Below, in pieces: positions 27,513-36,514 of a stretch of DNA of 64,000 nt. Positions within the stretch are counted from its first letter, which is position 1. Each line of letters begins with the position of its first letter. Under the pieces are notes generated by a model, which saw only the letters and a program-made list of their open reading frames with translations, was not told where the DNA came from and did no database searches. Both the position numbers and the translations under genes were made by a program. The stretch is from NCBI RefSeq assembly GCF_036227485.1, contig NZ_CP109479.1, positions 4,712,001 to 4,776,000 on the forward strand, given 5' to 3'. This stretch comes from Streptomyces sp. NBC_01451. Lineage in GTDB: Bacteria > Actinomycetota > Actinomycetes > Streptomycetales > Streptomycetaceae.

Positions 27513-28634
27513 ATGAGCCTGACCCTGAGGACGATCAGCCGTGAGCAGCATCTGGCGTACATCCAGAGCCTGCCGTCGGCGAGCCACATGCAGGTTCCGG
27601 CCTGGGCAGATGTCAAGGCGGAGTGGCGCTCCGAGAACCTCGGGTGGTTCGACGACCGGACGGGCGAGATCGTCGGTGCCGGTCTGGTGCTGTACCGCCA
27701 GCTGCCCAAGATCAAGCGGTATCTCGCCTATCTGCCCGAAGGCCCGGTCATCAACTGGTTCACGCCGAATCTTGACGACTGGATCCAGCCGATGCTGGCG
27801 CATCTCAAGCAGCAGGGCGCCTTCTCCGTGAAGATGGGCCCGCCGGTGATCATCCGCCGCTGGGAGGCCGCGTCCATCAAGGCGGGCATCCAGAGCCCGG
27901 ACGTGAAGCGGCTGCGCGACATCGAGGCCGACTTCATCGAGCCGCGCGCCTTCGAGGTCGCCGACAAGCTGCGCCGCATGGGCTGGCAGCAGGGCGAGGA
28001 CGGCGGGGCCGGCTTCGGCGACGTACAGCCTCGCTACGTCTACCAGGTGCCGCTCGCGAACCGTTCGCTGGAAGAGGTCCACCAGAACTTCAACCAGCTG
28101 TGGCGCCGCAACATCAAGAAGGCCGAGAAGTCCGGTGTCGAGGTCGTCCAGGGCGGCTACCAAGACCTGGAGGAGTGGCAGCGGCTGTACGAGATCACAG
28201 CGGTGCGCGACCACTTCCGGCCCCGCCCGCTGTCGTACTTCCAGCGCATGTGGACGGCCCTCAACACCGAGGACCCCAACCGGATGCGGCTCTACTTCGC
28301 CCGCCACAACGGAGTGAACCTGTCGGCCGCGACGATGCTGATCGTCGGCGGGCACGTCTGGTACTCCTACGGCGCCTCGGACAACATCGGGCGGGAGTTC
28401 CGGCCCTCGAACGCCATGCAGTGGCGGATGCTTCGCGACGCCTACGCACTGGGCGCCACGGTCTACGACCTGCGCGGCATCTCCGACTCGCTGGACGAGA
28501 CGGACCACCTCTTCGGTCTGATCCAGTTCAAGGTCGGTACGGGCGGGCAAGCTGCCGAGTACCTCGGTGAGTGGGACTTCCCGCTCAACAAGCTGCTCCA
28601 CAAGGCGCTCGACATCTACATGTCGCGCCGCTGA
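27513..28634 (+). CDS. FemABX-family peptidoglycan interpeptide transferase (FemX-like)
   Basis: 373 residues from an ATG after GAGGAG. The family adds amino acids from aminoacyl-tRNA to the lysine or LL-DAP side chain of lipid II; in Streptomyces the bridge is a single glycine. The fold is two GNAT-like halves: ASHMQVPAWADVKAEWRSENLGWFD in the first and QLWRRNIKKAEKSGVEVVQGG, GGHVWYSYGASDNIGREFRPSNAMQWRMLRDAYALGATVYDLRGISD in the second, all typical of FemX/MurN proteins. It is the first of two wall-related genes on the plus strand (66-base gap to the next). Acceptor and amino acid are inferred from the genus. Confidence 0.88.
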   Translation: MSLTLRTISREQHLAYIQSLPSASHMQVPAWADVKAEWRSENLGWFDDRTGEIVGAGLVLYRQLPKIKRYLAYLPEGPVINWFTPNLDDWIQPMLAHLKQQGAFSVKMGPPVIIRRWEAASIKAGIQSPDVKRLRDIEADFIEPRAFEVADKLRRMGWQQGEDGGAGFGDVQPRYVYQVPLANRSLEEVHQNFNQLWRRNIKKAEKSGVEVVQGGYQDLEEWQRLYEITAVRDHFRPRPLSYFQRMWTALNTEDPNRMRLYFARHNGVNLSAATMLIVGGHVWYSYGASDNIGREFRPSNAMQWRMLRDAYALGATVYDLRGISDSLDETDHLFGLIQFKVGTGGQAAEYLGEWDFPLNKLLHKALDIYMSRR

Positions 28635-28700
28635 TGTACCGGTTTTCCCGTTCGCACCTCTGATTCACCACAACCACGAGGAAGGTTCCAGGTCCCGGCC

Positions 28701-29735
28701 ATGGCGCTCACGCTCTACGTCGACACCGCGCGCTGGCGTGCGCACCACAAGCACGTGTCCGAGCAGTTCCCGGGGCTCGTCCCGGTCTGCAAGGGCAACG
28801 GCTACGGCTTCGGGCACGAGCGGCTGGCCGAGGAGGCCACGCGGCTGGGCGCGGACATCCTGGCCGTCGGAACGACGTACGAGGCCGCGCGGACCAAGGA
28901 CTGGTTCAGCGGGGACCTCCTGGTGCTGACGCCCTTCAGGCGGGGCGAGGAGCCCGTGCCGCTGCCCGATCGCGTCATCCGCTCGGTGTCGTCGGTGGAC
29001 GGGGTGCACGGCCTCGTCGGAGCCCGTGTCGTCATCGAGGTCATGTCCTCCATGAAGCGTCACGGTGTGACCGAGCAGGATCTGCCCCAGCTGCACGCCG
29101 CCATAGAGGACGTGCGCCTCGAAGGCTTCGCGATCCACCTGCCGCTGGACCGCACCGACGGCTCGGACGCCGTGGAGGAGGTCATCGGCTGGATGGACCG
29201 ACTGCGCGCGGCCAGGCTGCCCCTGCACACCATGTTCGTCAGCCACCTCAAGGCAGAGGACCTCGCGCGACTTCAGCAGCAGTTCCCGCAGACCCGCTTC
29301 CGCGCCCGTATCGGCACCCGGCTGTGGCTGGGGGACCACGAGGCCACGGAGTACCGCGGCGCGGTCCTGGACGTCACTCACGTGGCCAAGGGCGACCGCT
29401 TCGGCTACCGGCAGCAGAAAGCGGCCTCGGACGGCTATCTGGTGGTCGTGGCGGGCGGTACGTCGCACGGGGTGGGTCTGGAGGCCCCCAAGGCCCTGCA
29501 CGGCGTCATGCCGCGCGCCAAGGGCGTCGCCCGCGCCGGCCTCGCCACGGTCAACCGGAATCTCGCCCCGTTCGTCTGGGACGGCAAGCAGCGCTGGTTC
29601 GCCGAGCCGCCGCACATGCAGGTCTCGATCCTCTTCGTGCCCTCGGCGGACGCCCGGGAGCCGAAGGTCGGCGAGGAACTGGTGGCCCATCTGCGCCACA
29701 CCACCACGCAGTTCGACCGGATCGTCGACCGCTGA
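28701..29735 (+). CDS. Alanine racemase-family PLP protein
   Basis: 344 residues. The N-terminal barrel carries the cofactor lysine K31 in PVCKGNGYGFG, equal to the family's (x)KANAYGHG, followed by LAVGTTYEAA, VVIEVMSSMKRHGV and FVSHLKAEDLARLQQQFP. The C-terminal part is short, with KGDRFGYRQQ replacing the canonical active-site block, so a normal dimeric racemase active site is doubtful. It may act on an amino acid used in the wall or bind PLP for another purpose. Located between a FemX gene and a GT87 gene. A good bidirectional terminator follows. Confidence 0.75.
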   Translation: MALTLYVDTARWRAHHKHVSEQFPGLVPVCKGNGYGFGHERLAEEATRLGADILAVGTTYEAARTKDWFSGDLLVLTPFRRGEEPVPLPDRVIRSVSSVDGVHGLVGARVVIEVMSSMKRHGVTEQDLPQLHAAIEDVRLEGFAIHLPLDRTDGSDAVEEVIGWMDRLRAARLPLHTMFVSHLKAEDLARLQQQFPQTRFRARIGTRLWLGDHEATEYRGAVLDVTHVAKGDRFGYRQQKAASDGYLVVVAGGTSHGVGLEAPKALHGVMPRAKGVARAGLATVNRNLAPFVWDGKQRWFAEPPHMQVSILFVPSADAREPKVGEELVAHLRHTTTQFDRIVDR

Positions 29736-29755
29736 CCCGTCTGGCGCAGATTGCC

Positions 29756-29792
29756 TGAAAGGCCGTACACGGAGTCCGTGTACGGCCTTTCA
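29756..29792. terminator. Bidirectional terminator
   Basis: An 18-bp inverted repeat (29756-29773 with 29775-29792) with a CCTTT end lies between two convergent genes. Confidence 0.9.
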
Positions 29793-29817
29793 CATGGCGC
29801 CTCCAAGCCGTGTTCGC

Positions 29818-31326
29818 TCAGAGCGAACGCTCGTCGTCCTCCTGCCCCCGCTGGCTGCCCCACTCCACCTGCGGCCCGTCGAAGTGCGCGGCGTGCCGCG
29901 GCGGATGGGCCGCTGGGCCGAGTACGAAGACGTCCTGCGCGCCGTCGAGCACGCCTCCCGACGGATCGTCGTCACCGGCCCTGCGCACCACGTCCCGTTC
30001 CGGCATGAGGATGTCCCTGACGATCACGGCGCAGAGGTACAGCGTGCCCACCAGGTGAACGCCGATGACGAATTGGTAGCCCTCGGTGGGCAGGCCCTTG
30101 TGGGCGTCACCGCTGGTCGTGTAGGCGAGGTACATCCAGATACCCAGGAAGTACGCGACCTCGCACGCCTGCCAGATCAGGAAGTCCCGCCATTTCGGGC
30201 GGGCCAGAACGGCGAGGGGGACCAGCCACAGGACGTACTGGGGTGAGTAGACCTTGTTGGTGAGGATGAAGGCCGCGACGATCAGGAAGACCAGCTGGGC
30301 GAAGCGCGGCCGGCGCGGGGCGGTCAGTGTGAGTGCCGCGATGCCCGCGGCCGACGCCAGCATCAGCAGCATCGCGAAGGTGTTGACGGTCTCGGTGCTG
30401 AACGGATAGTCGAAGCGCTGGGCGATGACCAGCCAGAAGGAACCGAAGTCGACGCCCCGTTCCTGGCTGAACGTGTAGAACTTCGACCAGCCGTCGAAGG
30501 CGAAGTACATCACCGGAAGGTTCACCGCGAGCCAGGCGACGACAGCTCCTCCGAGCGCCTTGCCGAACGGCCGCCACTTGGCCGCTCGCCAGCACAGCAG
30601 GAGCAGTGGGCCCAGCAGCAGGAAGGGATAGAGCTTGGCGGCCGTGGCGAGCCCCAGCAGGACACCGAAGGCGAGCGGCCGGCCACGGGACCACATCAAC
30701 ATCGCGGCGGCCGTCAGGGCGACCGCCAGCAGGTCCCAGTTGATCGTGGCGGTGAGCGCGAAGGCGGGCGCCAGAGCGACCAGCAGACCGTCCCAGGGGC
30801 GCCGCGCGTGCGTGCGTGAGACGCATACGACGATGATCGCCGCGCACACCATCAGCATTCCGGCGTTGACGAACCAGTACCACTGCTCCTGGTGCTGGAT
30901 GGTCCCGCTGCCGGGCGTGAGCCAGGCGGCGACCTCCATGAACACGCCGGTCAGCACCGGGTATTCGAGGTACTCCATGTCGCCGGAGAGCTTGTCGAAG
31001 TACGGCACGAGTCCGTCGGCGAATCCGCGTCCCTGATAGAGGTGCGGAATGTCGGAGTAGCAGGCGTGCGTGTACTGCGTGCTGGCGCCGAAGAACCAGC
31101 CGCCGTTGTAGCAGGGCGCCTTCTGGACCAGCCCGAGGGCGAACATGCCGATCGCCACGAGCGCGACCACTCGTACCGGTGTCCACCAGGACGTCCCCAG
31201 CAGGGCACGCCGTCCGATGGGGCCGCCGATCAGCTCACTGCCGGCCACGGCGATCTCGTCGTCCCTGGTCGGCCGTACCGGGTCCGGCTCGCGCACGCTC
31301 GCTTGCGTCGTCTCTGCACTGGGCAT
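29818..31326 (-). CDS. GT87-family (DUF2029) integral membrane glycosyltransferase
   Basis: 502 residues with about 11 hydrophobic helices. The GT87 pattern is present: a first exported loop with YNGGWFFGASTQYTHACYSDIPHLYQGRGFADGLVPYFD (acidic residues near the catalytic site), YLEYPVLTGVFMEVAAWL, and WDLLAVALTAAAMLMWSRGRPLAFGVLLGLATAAKLYPFLLLGPLLLL. GT87 enzymes in actinobacteria use polyprenyl-phosphate sugars, for example polyprenyl-phosphate-mannose. ATG 31326 has AGGA at nine bases. Downstream of the PBP on the same strand, behind a terminator. Confidence 0.85.
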   Translation of the reverse strand: MPSAETTQASVREPDPVRPTRDDEIAVAGSELIGGPIGRRALLGTSWWTPVRVVALVAIGMFALGLVQKAPCYNGGWFFGASTQYTHACYSDIPHLYQGRGFADGLVPYFDKLSGDMEYLEYPVLTGVFMEVAAWLTPGSGTIQHQEQWYWFVNAGMLMVCAAIIVVCVSRTHARRPWDGLLVALAPAFALTATINWDLLAVALTAAAMLMWSRGRPLAFGVLLGLATAAKLYPFLLLGPLLLLCWRAAKWRPFGKALGGAVVAWLAVNLPVMYFAFDGWSKFYTFSQERGVDFGSFWLVIAQRFDYPFSTETVNTFAMLLMLASAAGIAALTLTAPRRPRFAQLVFLIVAAFILTNKVYSPQYVLWLVPLAVLARPKWRDFLIWQACEVAYFLGIWMYLAYTTSGDAHKGLPTEGYQFVIGVHLVGTLYLCAVIVRDILMPERDVVRRAGDDDPSGGVLDGAQDVFVLGPAAHPPRHAAHFDGPQVEWGSQRGQEDDERSL

Positions 31327-31364
31327 GGGCCACATCCTGCCGTACGCGCCTAGGAATACGCCGA

Positions 31365-31395
31365 GGGCCGTCGCACCTGGTCGGTGCGACGGCCC
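31365..31395 (-). terminator. Terminator after the PBP gene
   Basis: A perfect 13-bp stem (31365-31377 with 31383-31395) and 5-base loop sit between two parS sites and the GT87 start. Confidence 0.85.
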
Positions 31396-31398
31396 CAT

Positions 31399-31412
31399 GT
31401 TTCACGTGAAAC
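31399..31412. promoter_or_regulatory. parS: parS site, exact
   Basis: First of a pair 32 bp apart, directly beside the PBP terminator. Confidence 0.92.
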
Positions 31413-31430
31413 AGCGTGAATCGGATCGGT

Positions 31431-31444
31431 GTTTCACGTGAAAC
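31431..31444. promoter_or_regulatory. parS: parS site, exact
   Basis: Second of the pair, 36 bases beyond the PBP stop codon. Confidence 0.92.
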
Positions 31445-31479
31445 ACCCAAACCGGGCGCCGCTTCGGCCAACCGCTCGG

Positions 31480-34212
31480 TCAGCCGAAGATGCCTCCGCT
31501 ATTGCCACCGTTGCCGTTCGCGTTGCCGTTGCTTTCGTTGTCGCTCTCCGTGGGTGTCGGACTGGATGTCACTCCGCCGTCGGTAGAGCCTTCGTCCGTG
31601 CCGCCCGTATCGGTCCCTCCGGTGTCCTGGCAGGTGACGTCGAAGGTGCCGCAGGTCTCGCTCGGTGACGGCGAGGGGGAGGGCTCGACCTCTTCCTCGG
31701 TGGGCGTCGGGCTCGGCGTCGGCGGCGCTTCCTCCGACTCGGTGACAGAAGGCGTCGGGCTCGGCAGCGGGTCCTCGTCGACGACCTCGCCGTAGGGCTC
31801 GGGGGTCGGGAAGTCCTTCGACGGCGTGCCCTTGAGTGCCTGTTCCATGTAGTCGTGCCAGATCTCGGCCGGGAACGAGGCACCGTGGATCTTCTCCTGG
31901 CCGCCCGTGCCGTACATCTCCAGGAACTCGCGGTTCTTGTTGGTCTCGTCGTCGTCCATCCGGAACATGCTGATCGCGGTGGACAGCTGCGGGGTGTAGC
32001 CGACGAACCAGGCCGACTTGTTGCCGTCGGTGGTACCGGTCTTGCCGGCCACCTCGCGGCCGGTCAGCTGCGCCGCCGTACCCGTTCCTTCGTCGACCAC
32101 GGTCTTGAGGACGTCGGTGACGTTGTCGGCGACCTGGGCGGTGAACATCTGCTTGGCGTTGGCGATCTTCTCGTGCTCGAAGACCGTGCCGTCCTTACTG
32201 GTGACCGTCTCGACCGAGTACGGGGTGTTCTGCTTGCCGCTGGCCGCGAAGGTCGCGTAGGCGCCTGCCATGCGGATCGCGCTCGGGTCCGAGGTACCGA
32301 TCGAGAACGACGGGAAGTCGGCGCTGGCCAGACTGCTGTCGAGAAGGCCGGCGTCGGTGGCGGACTCCCTGACCTTGTCCAGACCCACATCCATGCCGAG
32401 CTGGACATAGGCGGAGTTGGCGGAGACCCGCATCGCCTCACGCAGGTCGATCCGGAAGCTGGGCGCGTTGTACGACTCGTCGCCGTCGTTGCGCTGCAGC
32501 CACTCCTTGTCGTCCTTGTCCTTCCAGATGGTGTCGTCGTAGTTCTTGATCTTCAGCTTGTTCTTGCCGCTGTAGATGCTGTCCGGGGAGACCTGGGTCC
32601 GCTCGTCCTGCGCCTGTGTCGCTTCCAGATCCGGATCCCGGACGCCCCACTTCATCGCGGCGGCGAGTACGAACGTCTTGAACGTCGAACCGACCTGGGC
32701 ACCCGTCGTGTCGGCGTTGTTGGTGAAGTGCTTGGTAGCGTCCTCACCGCCGTAGACGGCCTTGATCGCGCCCGTCGTCGGGTCGACGGATGCCCCGCCG
32801 AACTGAACGTACTTGTCGGTCTTGGGGCGCTCGTCGGGCTTGATGTTCGCCTTCCGGACCTTGGTGACCGCCTTCTCCAGCGCCTGGACCTTCTTCTTGT
32901 CGAAGGTCGTGTAGATCGAGTAGCCGCCCTGCTGCAGTTGGTCGGCGGTGATCCCGGTCTTGTCGGTGTTGTTGATGAGGTAGCCCTTGGCCAGGTCGAC
33001 GAGATAGCCGATCTGTCCGCCCAGCGCGGTGTTGGAACGCGGGTTCTGCATCTTCGGGAAGGTCGTGTACTTGGCACGCTCGGCCGCGGTCATGCGCCCG
33101 TCCTTGACCTCCTCGTCGAGGATCCACTTCCAGCGCTCCACGGCCCGTTTGGTGTTCTTGGCCTGGGTGGCGTTCGCGGGGTCTACGGACGGCGCGCCGG
33201 CCGGGTCGTAGTACGTGGCGCCCTTCAGCACCGCGGCCAGGAAGGCACACTCACTGGGGTCCAGGTCCTTGGCGTTCTTGTTGAAGTACGCGCGTGCGGC
33301 TGCCTGCATCCCGTAGGAGTCACGGCCGTAGTAGGCGGTGTTCAGGTAGCCGGCCATGATCTCCCTCTTGTCGACGTTGGTGCCGACCTTGATGGAGATG
33401 AACAGCTCCTTGAACTTCCTCGTGAGCGTCTGCGACTGGTCGTCCAGGCGGGCGTTCTTCACGTACTGCTGGGTGATCGTCGAACCACCCTGTGTCTGAC
33501 CGCCCTTGGCCATGTTGAACAGAGCCCGGGCGATACCCATCGGGTCGACACCGCTGTCGGTCTCGAACGTCTTGTTCTCGGCCGACATCACGGCGTACCG
33601 CATCGCCGGGGGAATCTGCTCGTAACCGATGATCTGGCGGTTCGTCTCGCCGCCGGTCGCCACCATCTGGCTGCCGTCGGCCCAGTAGTAGACGTTGTTC
33701 TGGGCATTGGCGGCCTTCGCGACATCCGGCACGCCCACCAGGGCGTAGCCGATGCCGGCCACCGCCACCAGGCTGCCGACGAAGCCGATGAACAGTCCCG
33801 TCACCTGCCGCCACGACGGAATCCAGCGCACCGCTCCGTACTTCCCCGCGCGCGGGTAGTCGATGAAGCGCTTCTTGGGTGGCGGGCCGGCCGCACGGCC
33901 TCTGCCGCGTCCGGGCCCGTTCGGGCCGTTGGGACCCCCGCGGCGTCCGCCGCCCTCGGGCCCTCTGCGACGCCCGCCAGTACTTCTCTGCGAGGCGCGC
34001 CGGGATTCGGCACGTCCTCCGGACTGGCGCTCGTCGTCTTCCGTTCCGTAGGGACCCAACCCATAGGAATCCGATCCATAGGAATCGGAAGGAGACTCGG
34101 TTGCGCCTCGCGGTGCCGCGCGGCGGCCGGAGGACGGGCCGGACTGGCCGCGTCGGGCCGCGGCACGTCCGCCTCCCTGCGGCTGCGGCGGTTTGCGACG
34201 GTGCTCGCTCAT
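31480..34212 (-). CDS. Bifunctional class A penicillin-binding protein
   Basis: 910 residues. An Arg/Gly/Pro-rich cytoplasmic part (1-~135) is followed by one membrane segment (VTGLFIGFVGSLVAVAGIGYALVG). Outside lie the glycosyltransferase GT51 domain (SAENKTFETDSGVDPMGIARA, QGGSTITQQYVKNA) and the transpeptidase domain with S-x-x-K in GSTFKTF (about residue 509), S-A-N and K-T-G in GKTGTTDG (about 722). The C-terminus is a long Pro/Thr/Glu/Ser tail, then Asn/Gly repeats. It polymerises and cross-links peptidoglycan. The ATG at 34212 is preceded by AAGGAG. Confidence 0.95.
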   Translation of the reverse strand: MSEHRRKPPQPQGGGRAAARRGQSGPSSGRRAAPRGATESPSDSYGSDSYGLGPYGTEDDERQSGGRAESRRASQRSTGGRRRGPEGGGRRGGPNGPNGPGRGRGRAAGPPPKKRFIDYPRAGKYGAVRWIPSWRQVTGLFIGFVGSLVAVAGIGYALVGVPDVAKAANAQNNVYYWADGSQMVATGGETNRQIIGYEQIPPAMRYAVMSAENKTFETDSGVDPMGIARALFNMAKGGQTQGGSTITQQYVKNARLDDQSQTLTRKFKELFISIKVGTNVDKREIMAGYLNTAYYGRDSYGMQAAARAYFNKNAKDLDPSECAFLAAVLKGATYYDPAGAPSVDPANATQAKNTKRAVERWKWILDEEVKDGRMTAAERAKYTTFPKMQNPRSNTALGGQIGYLVDLAKGYLINNTDKTGITADQLQQGGYSIYTTFDKKKVQALEKAVTKVRKANIKPDERPKTDKYVQFGGASVDPTTGAIKAVYGGEDATKHFTNNADTTGAQVGSTFKTFVLAAAMKWGVRDPDLEATQAQDERTQVSPDSIYSGKNKLKIKNYDDTIWKDKDDKEWLQRNDGDESYNAPSFRIDLREAMRVSANSAYVQLGMDVGLDKVRESATDAGLLDSSLASADFPSFSIGTSDPSAIRMAGAYATFAASGKQNTPYSVETVTSKDGTVFEHEKIANAKQMFTAQVADNVTDVLKTVVDEGTGTAAQLTGREVAGKTGTTDGNKSAWFVGYTPQLSTAISMFRMDDDETNKNREFLEMYGTGGQEKIHGASFPAEIWHDYMEQALKGTPSKDFPTPEPYGEVVDEDPLPSPTPSVTESEEAPPTPSPTPTEEEVEPSPSPSPSETCGTFDVTCQDTGGTDTGGTDEGSTDGGVTSSPTPTESDNESNGNANGNGGNSGGIFG

Positions 34213-34482
34213 CGAACGATTACTCCTTGGGCAGGCGCACCCGTGCGCGCCTGGAAACGGCGGCTGGTTTCCGGTCCCCCCAAAGTACGGATGCGGCCGT
34301 GTTCGCATTCATCCGTACCGCACCAAGCACGACGACGTCCCCAAACGTCACTCGGTTCCCGGTGGACTGCATGGCGCACAGACTACGCACCGTCAAAACC
34401 TGTCTAGCCCCGAAGTTCACCCCAAACCAGGCAACTTGCTTCCTACGAATCGGTGATGTGATCCCGTTCACGACATCCCCTC

Positions 34483-34512
34483 TTGTCGCATCCGCAGGGC
34501 CGTTCTATCGTC
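34483..34512 (+). promoter_or_regulatory. Predicted promoter of padR-ino1
   Basis: TTGTCG (34483-34488) and TATCGT (34507-34512) are 18 bases apart, a plausible vegetative-type promoter. Transcription would begin around 34519, within the palindrome at 34517-34535. Confidence 0.55.
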
Positions 34513-34516
34513 TAGA

Positions 34517-34535
34517 TGTATCGAGTCGATACATC
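34517..34535. promoter_or_regulatory. Perfect palindrome, likely PadR operator
   Basis: ATGTATCGA-G-TCGATACAT, a 9+1+9 perfect repeat of the ATGT-N-ACAT kind bound by PadR proteins, overlapping the predicted start of transcription and 61 bases before padR. This suggests autoregulation of padR, and of ino1 if co-transcribed. Confidence 0.75.
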
Positions 34536-34596
34536 AGCTCGGCATAAACAGTGCCGGAGACCGTCACGGTGGGACCGTGGGAGAGGGGAGGCGACG

Positions 34597-35283
34597 ATGA
34601 GCCGGCGTGCCGGGATCCTCGAGTTCGCTGTCCTCGGCCTGCTCCGCGAGTCACCGATGCACGGCTATGAGCTGCGCAAACGACTCAATACGTCACTGGG
34701 TGTGTTCCGCGCCTTCAGCTACGGCACGCTCTATCCCTGCCTCAAGACGCTGGTCGTTAACGGCTGGTTGATCGAGGAGCCCGGCAGTGCGCCCGAGGAC
34801 GCGCTCGCCGCTCAGCTCACAGGTCGCCGCGCCAAGATCGTCTATCGGTTGACGGCGGAAGGTAAGGAGCACTTCGAGGAGCTGCTCTCACAGACGGGCC
34901 CGGACGCGTACGAGGACGAGCACTTCGCCGCTCGTTTCGCCTTCTTCGGTCAGACGTCCCGCGATGTACGCATGCGCGTGCTCGAGGGCCGCCGAGGCCG
35001 GCTGGAGGAGCGTCTGGAGAAAATGGGCGCCTCGCTGGCGCGTACCCGGGAGCGCCTCGACGACTACACCCTTGAGCTCCAGCGCCACGGAATGGAGTCC
35101 GTGGAGCGCGAAGTGCGCTGGCTGAACGAGCTCATCGAGAGCGAGCGGGCCGGGCGGGACCTCAAAGGTGCCGTTTCCGGGGAACCCGACTCGCAGGACA
35201 CCACATCTGGAGCGCCGGGCGGCCTGCCCCGGTCCCGGGAGGACGACTCCCGGACCGGTCCGTCCGACGACACCGCCACGTGA
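34597..35283 (+). CDS. PadR-family transcriptional regulator
   Basis: 228 residues after GGGGAGG. The winged helix is textbook PadR (ILEFAVLGLLRESPMHGYELRKRLN, SYGTLYPCLKTLVVNGWL), followed by a coiled-coil dimerisation region (VLEGRRGRLEERLEKMGASLARTRERLDDYTLELQRHG) and a disordered Ser/Pro/Asp tail. It is 42 bases upstream of the inositol phosphate synthase gene on the same strand, so probably controls it. Confidence 0.9.
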   Translation: MSRRAGILEFAVLGLLRESPMHGYELRKRLNTSLGVFRAFSYGTLYPCLKTLVVNGWLIEEPGSAPEDALAAQLTGRRAKIVYRLTAEGKEHFEELLSQTGPDAYEDEHFAARFAFFGQTSRDVRMRVLEGRRGRLEERLEKMGASLARTRERLDDYTLELQRHGMESVEREVRWLNELIESERAGRDLKGAVSGEPDSQDTTSGAPGGLPRSREDDSRTGPSDDTAT

Positions 35284-35325
35284 GGGCCTCTCAGGTCCTC
35301 ACTCGTACACACAGGGAGCAACCGA

Positions 35326-36408
35326 ATGGGTTCCATTCGCGTAGCCGTCGTCGGCGTGGGCAACTGCGCCGCGTCACTGGTACAGGGAGTCGAGTACTAC
35401 AAGGACGCCGATCCGGCGGCCAGGGTCCCGGGACTCATGCATGTGCAGTTCGGGGAGTACCACGTCCGTGACGTGGAGTTCGTCGCCGCGTTCGACGTAG
35501 ACGCGAAGAAGGTCGGTCTCGATCTCGCGGACGCCATCGGCGCCTCCGAGAACAACACCATCAAGATCTGCGACGTCCCCTCCACGGGTGTGACGGTCCA
35601 GCGCGGCCACACCCTCGACGGGCTCGGCAAGTACTACCGCGAGACCATCGAGGAGTCCGACCAGGACCCGGTCGACATCGTCCAGGTCCTCAAGGACAAG
35701 CAGGTCGACGTCCTCGTCTGCTACCTCCCCGTGGGTTCCGAGGCCGCGGCGAAGTTCTACGCCCAGTGCGCCATCGACGCCAAGGTCGCCTTCGTCAACG
35801 CCCTCCCGGTCTTCATCGCCGGCACCAAGGAGTGGGCGGACAAGTTCACCGAGGCGGGCGTCCCGATCGTCGGCGACGACATCAAGTCGCAGGTCGGCGC
35901 CACGATCACGCACCGTGTGATGGCGAAGCTGTTCGAGGACCGGGGCGTGGTTCTGGACCGCACGATGCAGCTGAACGTCGGCGGCAACATGGACTTCAAG
36001 AACATGCTTGAGCGCGAGCGCCTGGAGTCCAAGAAGATCTCCAAGACGCAGGCCGTCACCTCCCAGATCCGCGACCGCGAGCTGGGCGCCGACAACGTCC
36101 ACATCGGTCCGTCGGACTACGTGGCGTGGCTCGACGACCGCAAGTGGGCGTACGTCCGTCTGGAAGGCCGTGCGTTCGGCGACGTCCCGCTGAACCTGGA
36201 GTACAAGCTGGAGGTCTGGGACTCCCCGAACTCCGCCGGCGTCATCATCGACGCCGTGCGTGCCGCGAAGATCGCCAAGGACCGCGGCATCGGCGGCCCG
36301 ATCCTCTCCGCGTCGAGCTACTTCATGAAGTCCCCGCCGGTCCAGTACTACGACGACGAGGCACGGGAGAACGTCGAGAAGTTCATCAAGGGCGAAGTCG
36401 AGCGCTGA
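35326..36408 (+). CDS. ino1: Inositol-3-phosphate synthase
   Basis: 360 residues. It converts glucose 6-phosphate to 1L-myo-inositol 3-phosphate, the first step to mycothiol and phosphatidylinositol. Motifs: [20 protein letters not shown] (Rossmann, NAD), [91 protein letters not shown]. Short prokaryotic form. The gene follows padR and is closed by a strong terminator. Confidence 0.96.
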   Translation: MGSIRVAVVGVGNCAASLVQGVEYYKDADPAARVPGLMHVQFGEYHVRDVEFVAAFDVDAKKVGLDLADAIGASENNTIKICDVPSTGVTVQRGHTLDGLGKYYRETIEESDQDPVDIVQVLKDKQVDVLVCYLPVGSEAAAKFYAQCAIDAKVAFVNALPVFIAGTKEWADKFTEAGVPIVGDDIKSQVGATITHRVMAKLFEDRGVVLDRTMQLNVGGNMDFKNMLERERLESKKISKTQAVTSQIRDRELGADNVHIGPSDYVAWLDDRKWAYVRLEGRAFGDVPLNLEYKLEVWDSPNSAGVIIDAVRAAKIAKDRGIGGPILSASSYFMKSPPVQYYDDEARENVEKFIKGEVER

Positions 36409-36459
36409 GAGGAGTCCAGCGCCGGTCAAGCCCCAACAGGCTTGTCGCTCCTGCCCGTC

Positions 36460-36492
36460 GAGGGTCCCCGGGTCATCCGCCCGGGGACCCTC
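36460..36492 (+). terminator. Terminator of padR-ino1
   Basis: A 13-bp perfect stem (36460-36472 with 36480-36492) and 7-base loop about 50 bases after the ino1 stop, 22 bases before the MFS start. Confidence 0.88.
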
Positions 36493-36514
36493 CTCGTATG
36501 TGAGGCTGTGCCCC

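Larger units (their letters stand above)
34213..34596. promoter_or_regulatory. Divergent promoter region PBP/padR, no gene
   Basis: 384 bases hold the padR-ino1 promoter and operator (listed separately) and must hold the PBP promoter, which I could not pick out. Local AT content is higher than around it. Confidence 0.5.

Noticed and set aside
31855..34407. Plus-strand open frame of 850 codons opposite the penicillin-binding protein
   Set aside because: The minus-strand PBP has all class A motifs; the other frame has none.
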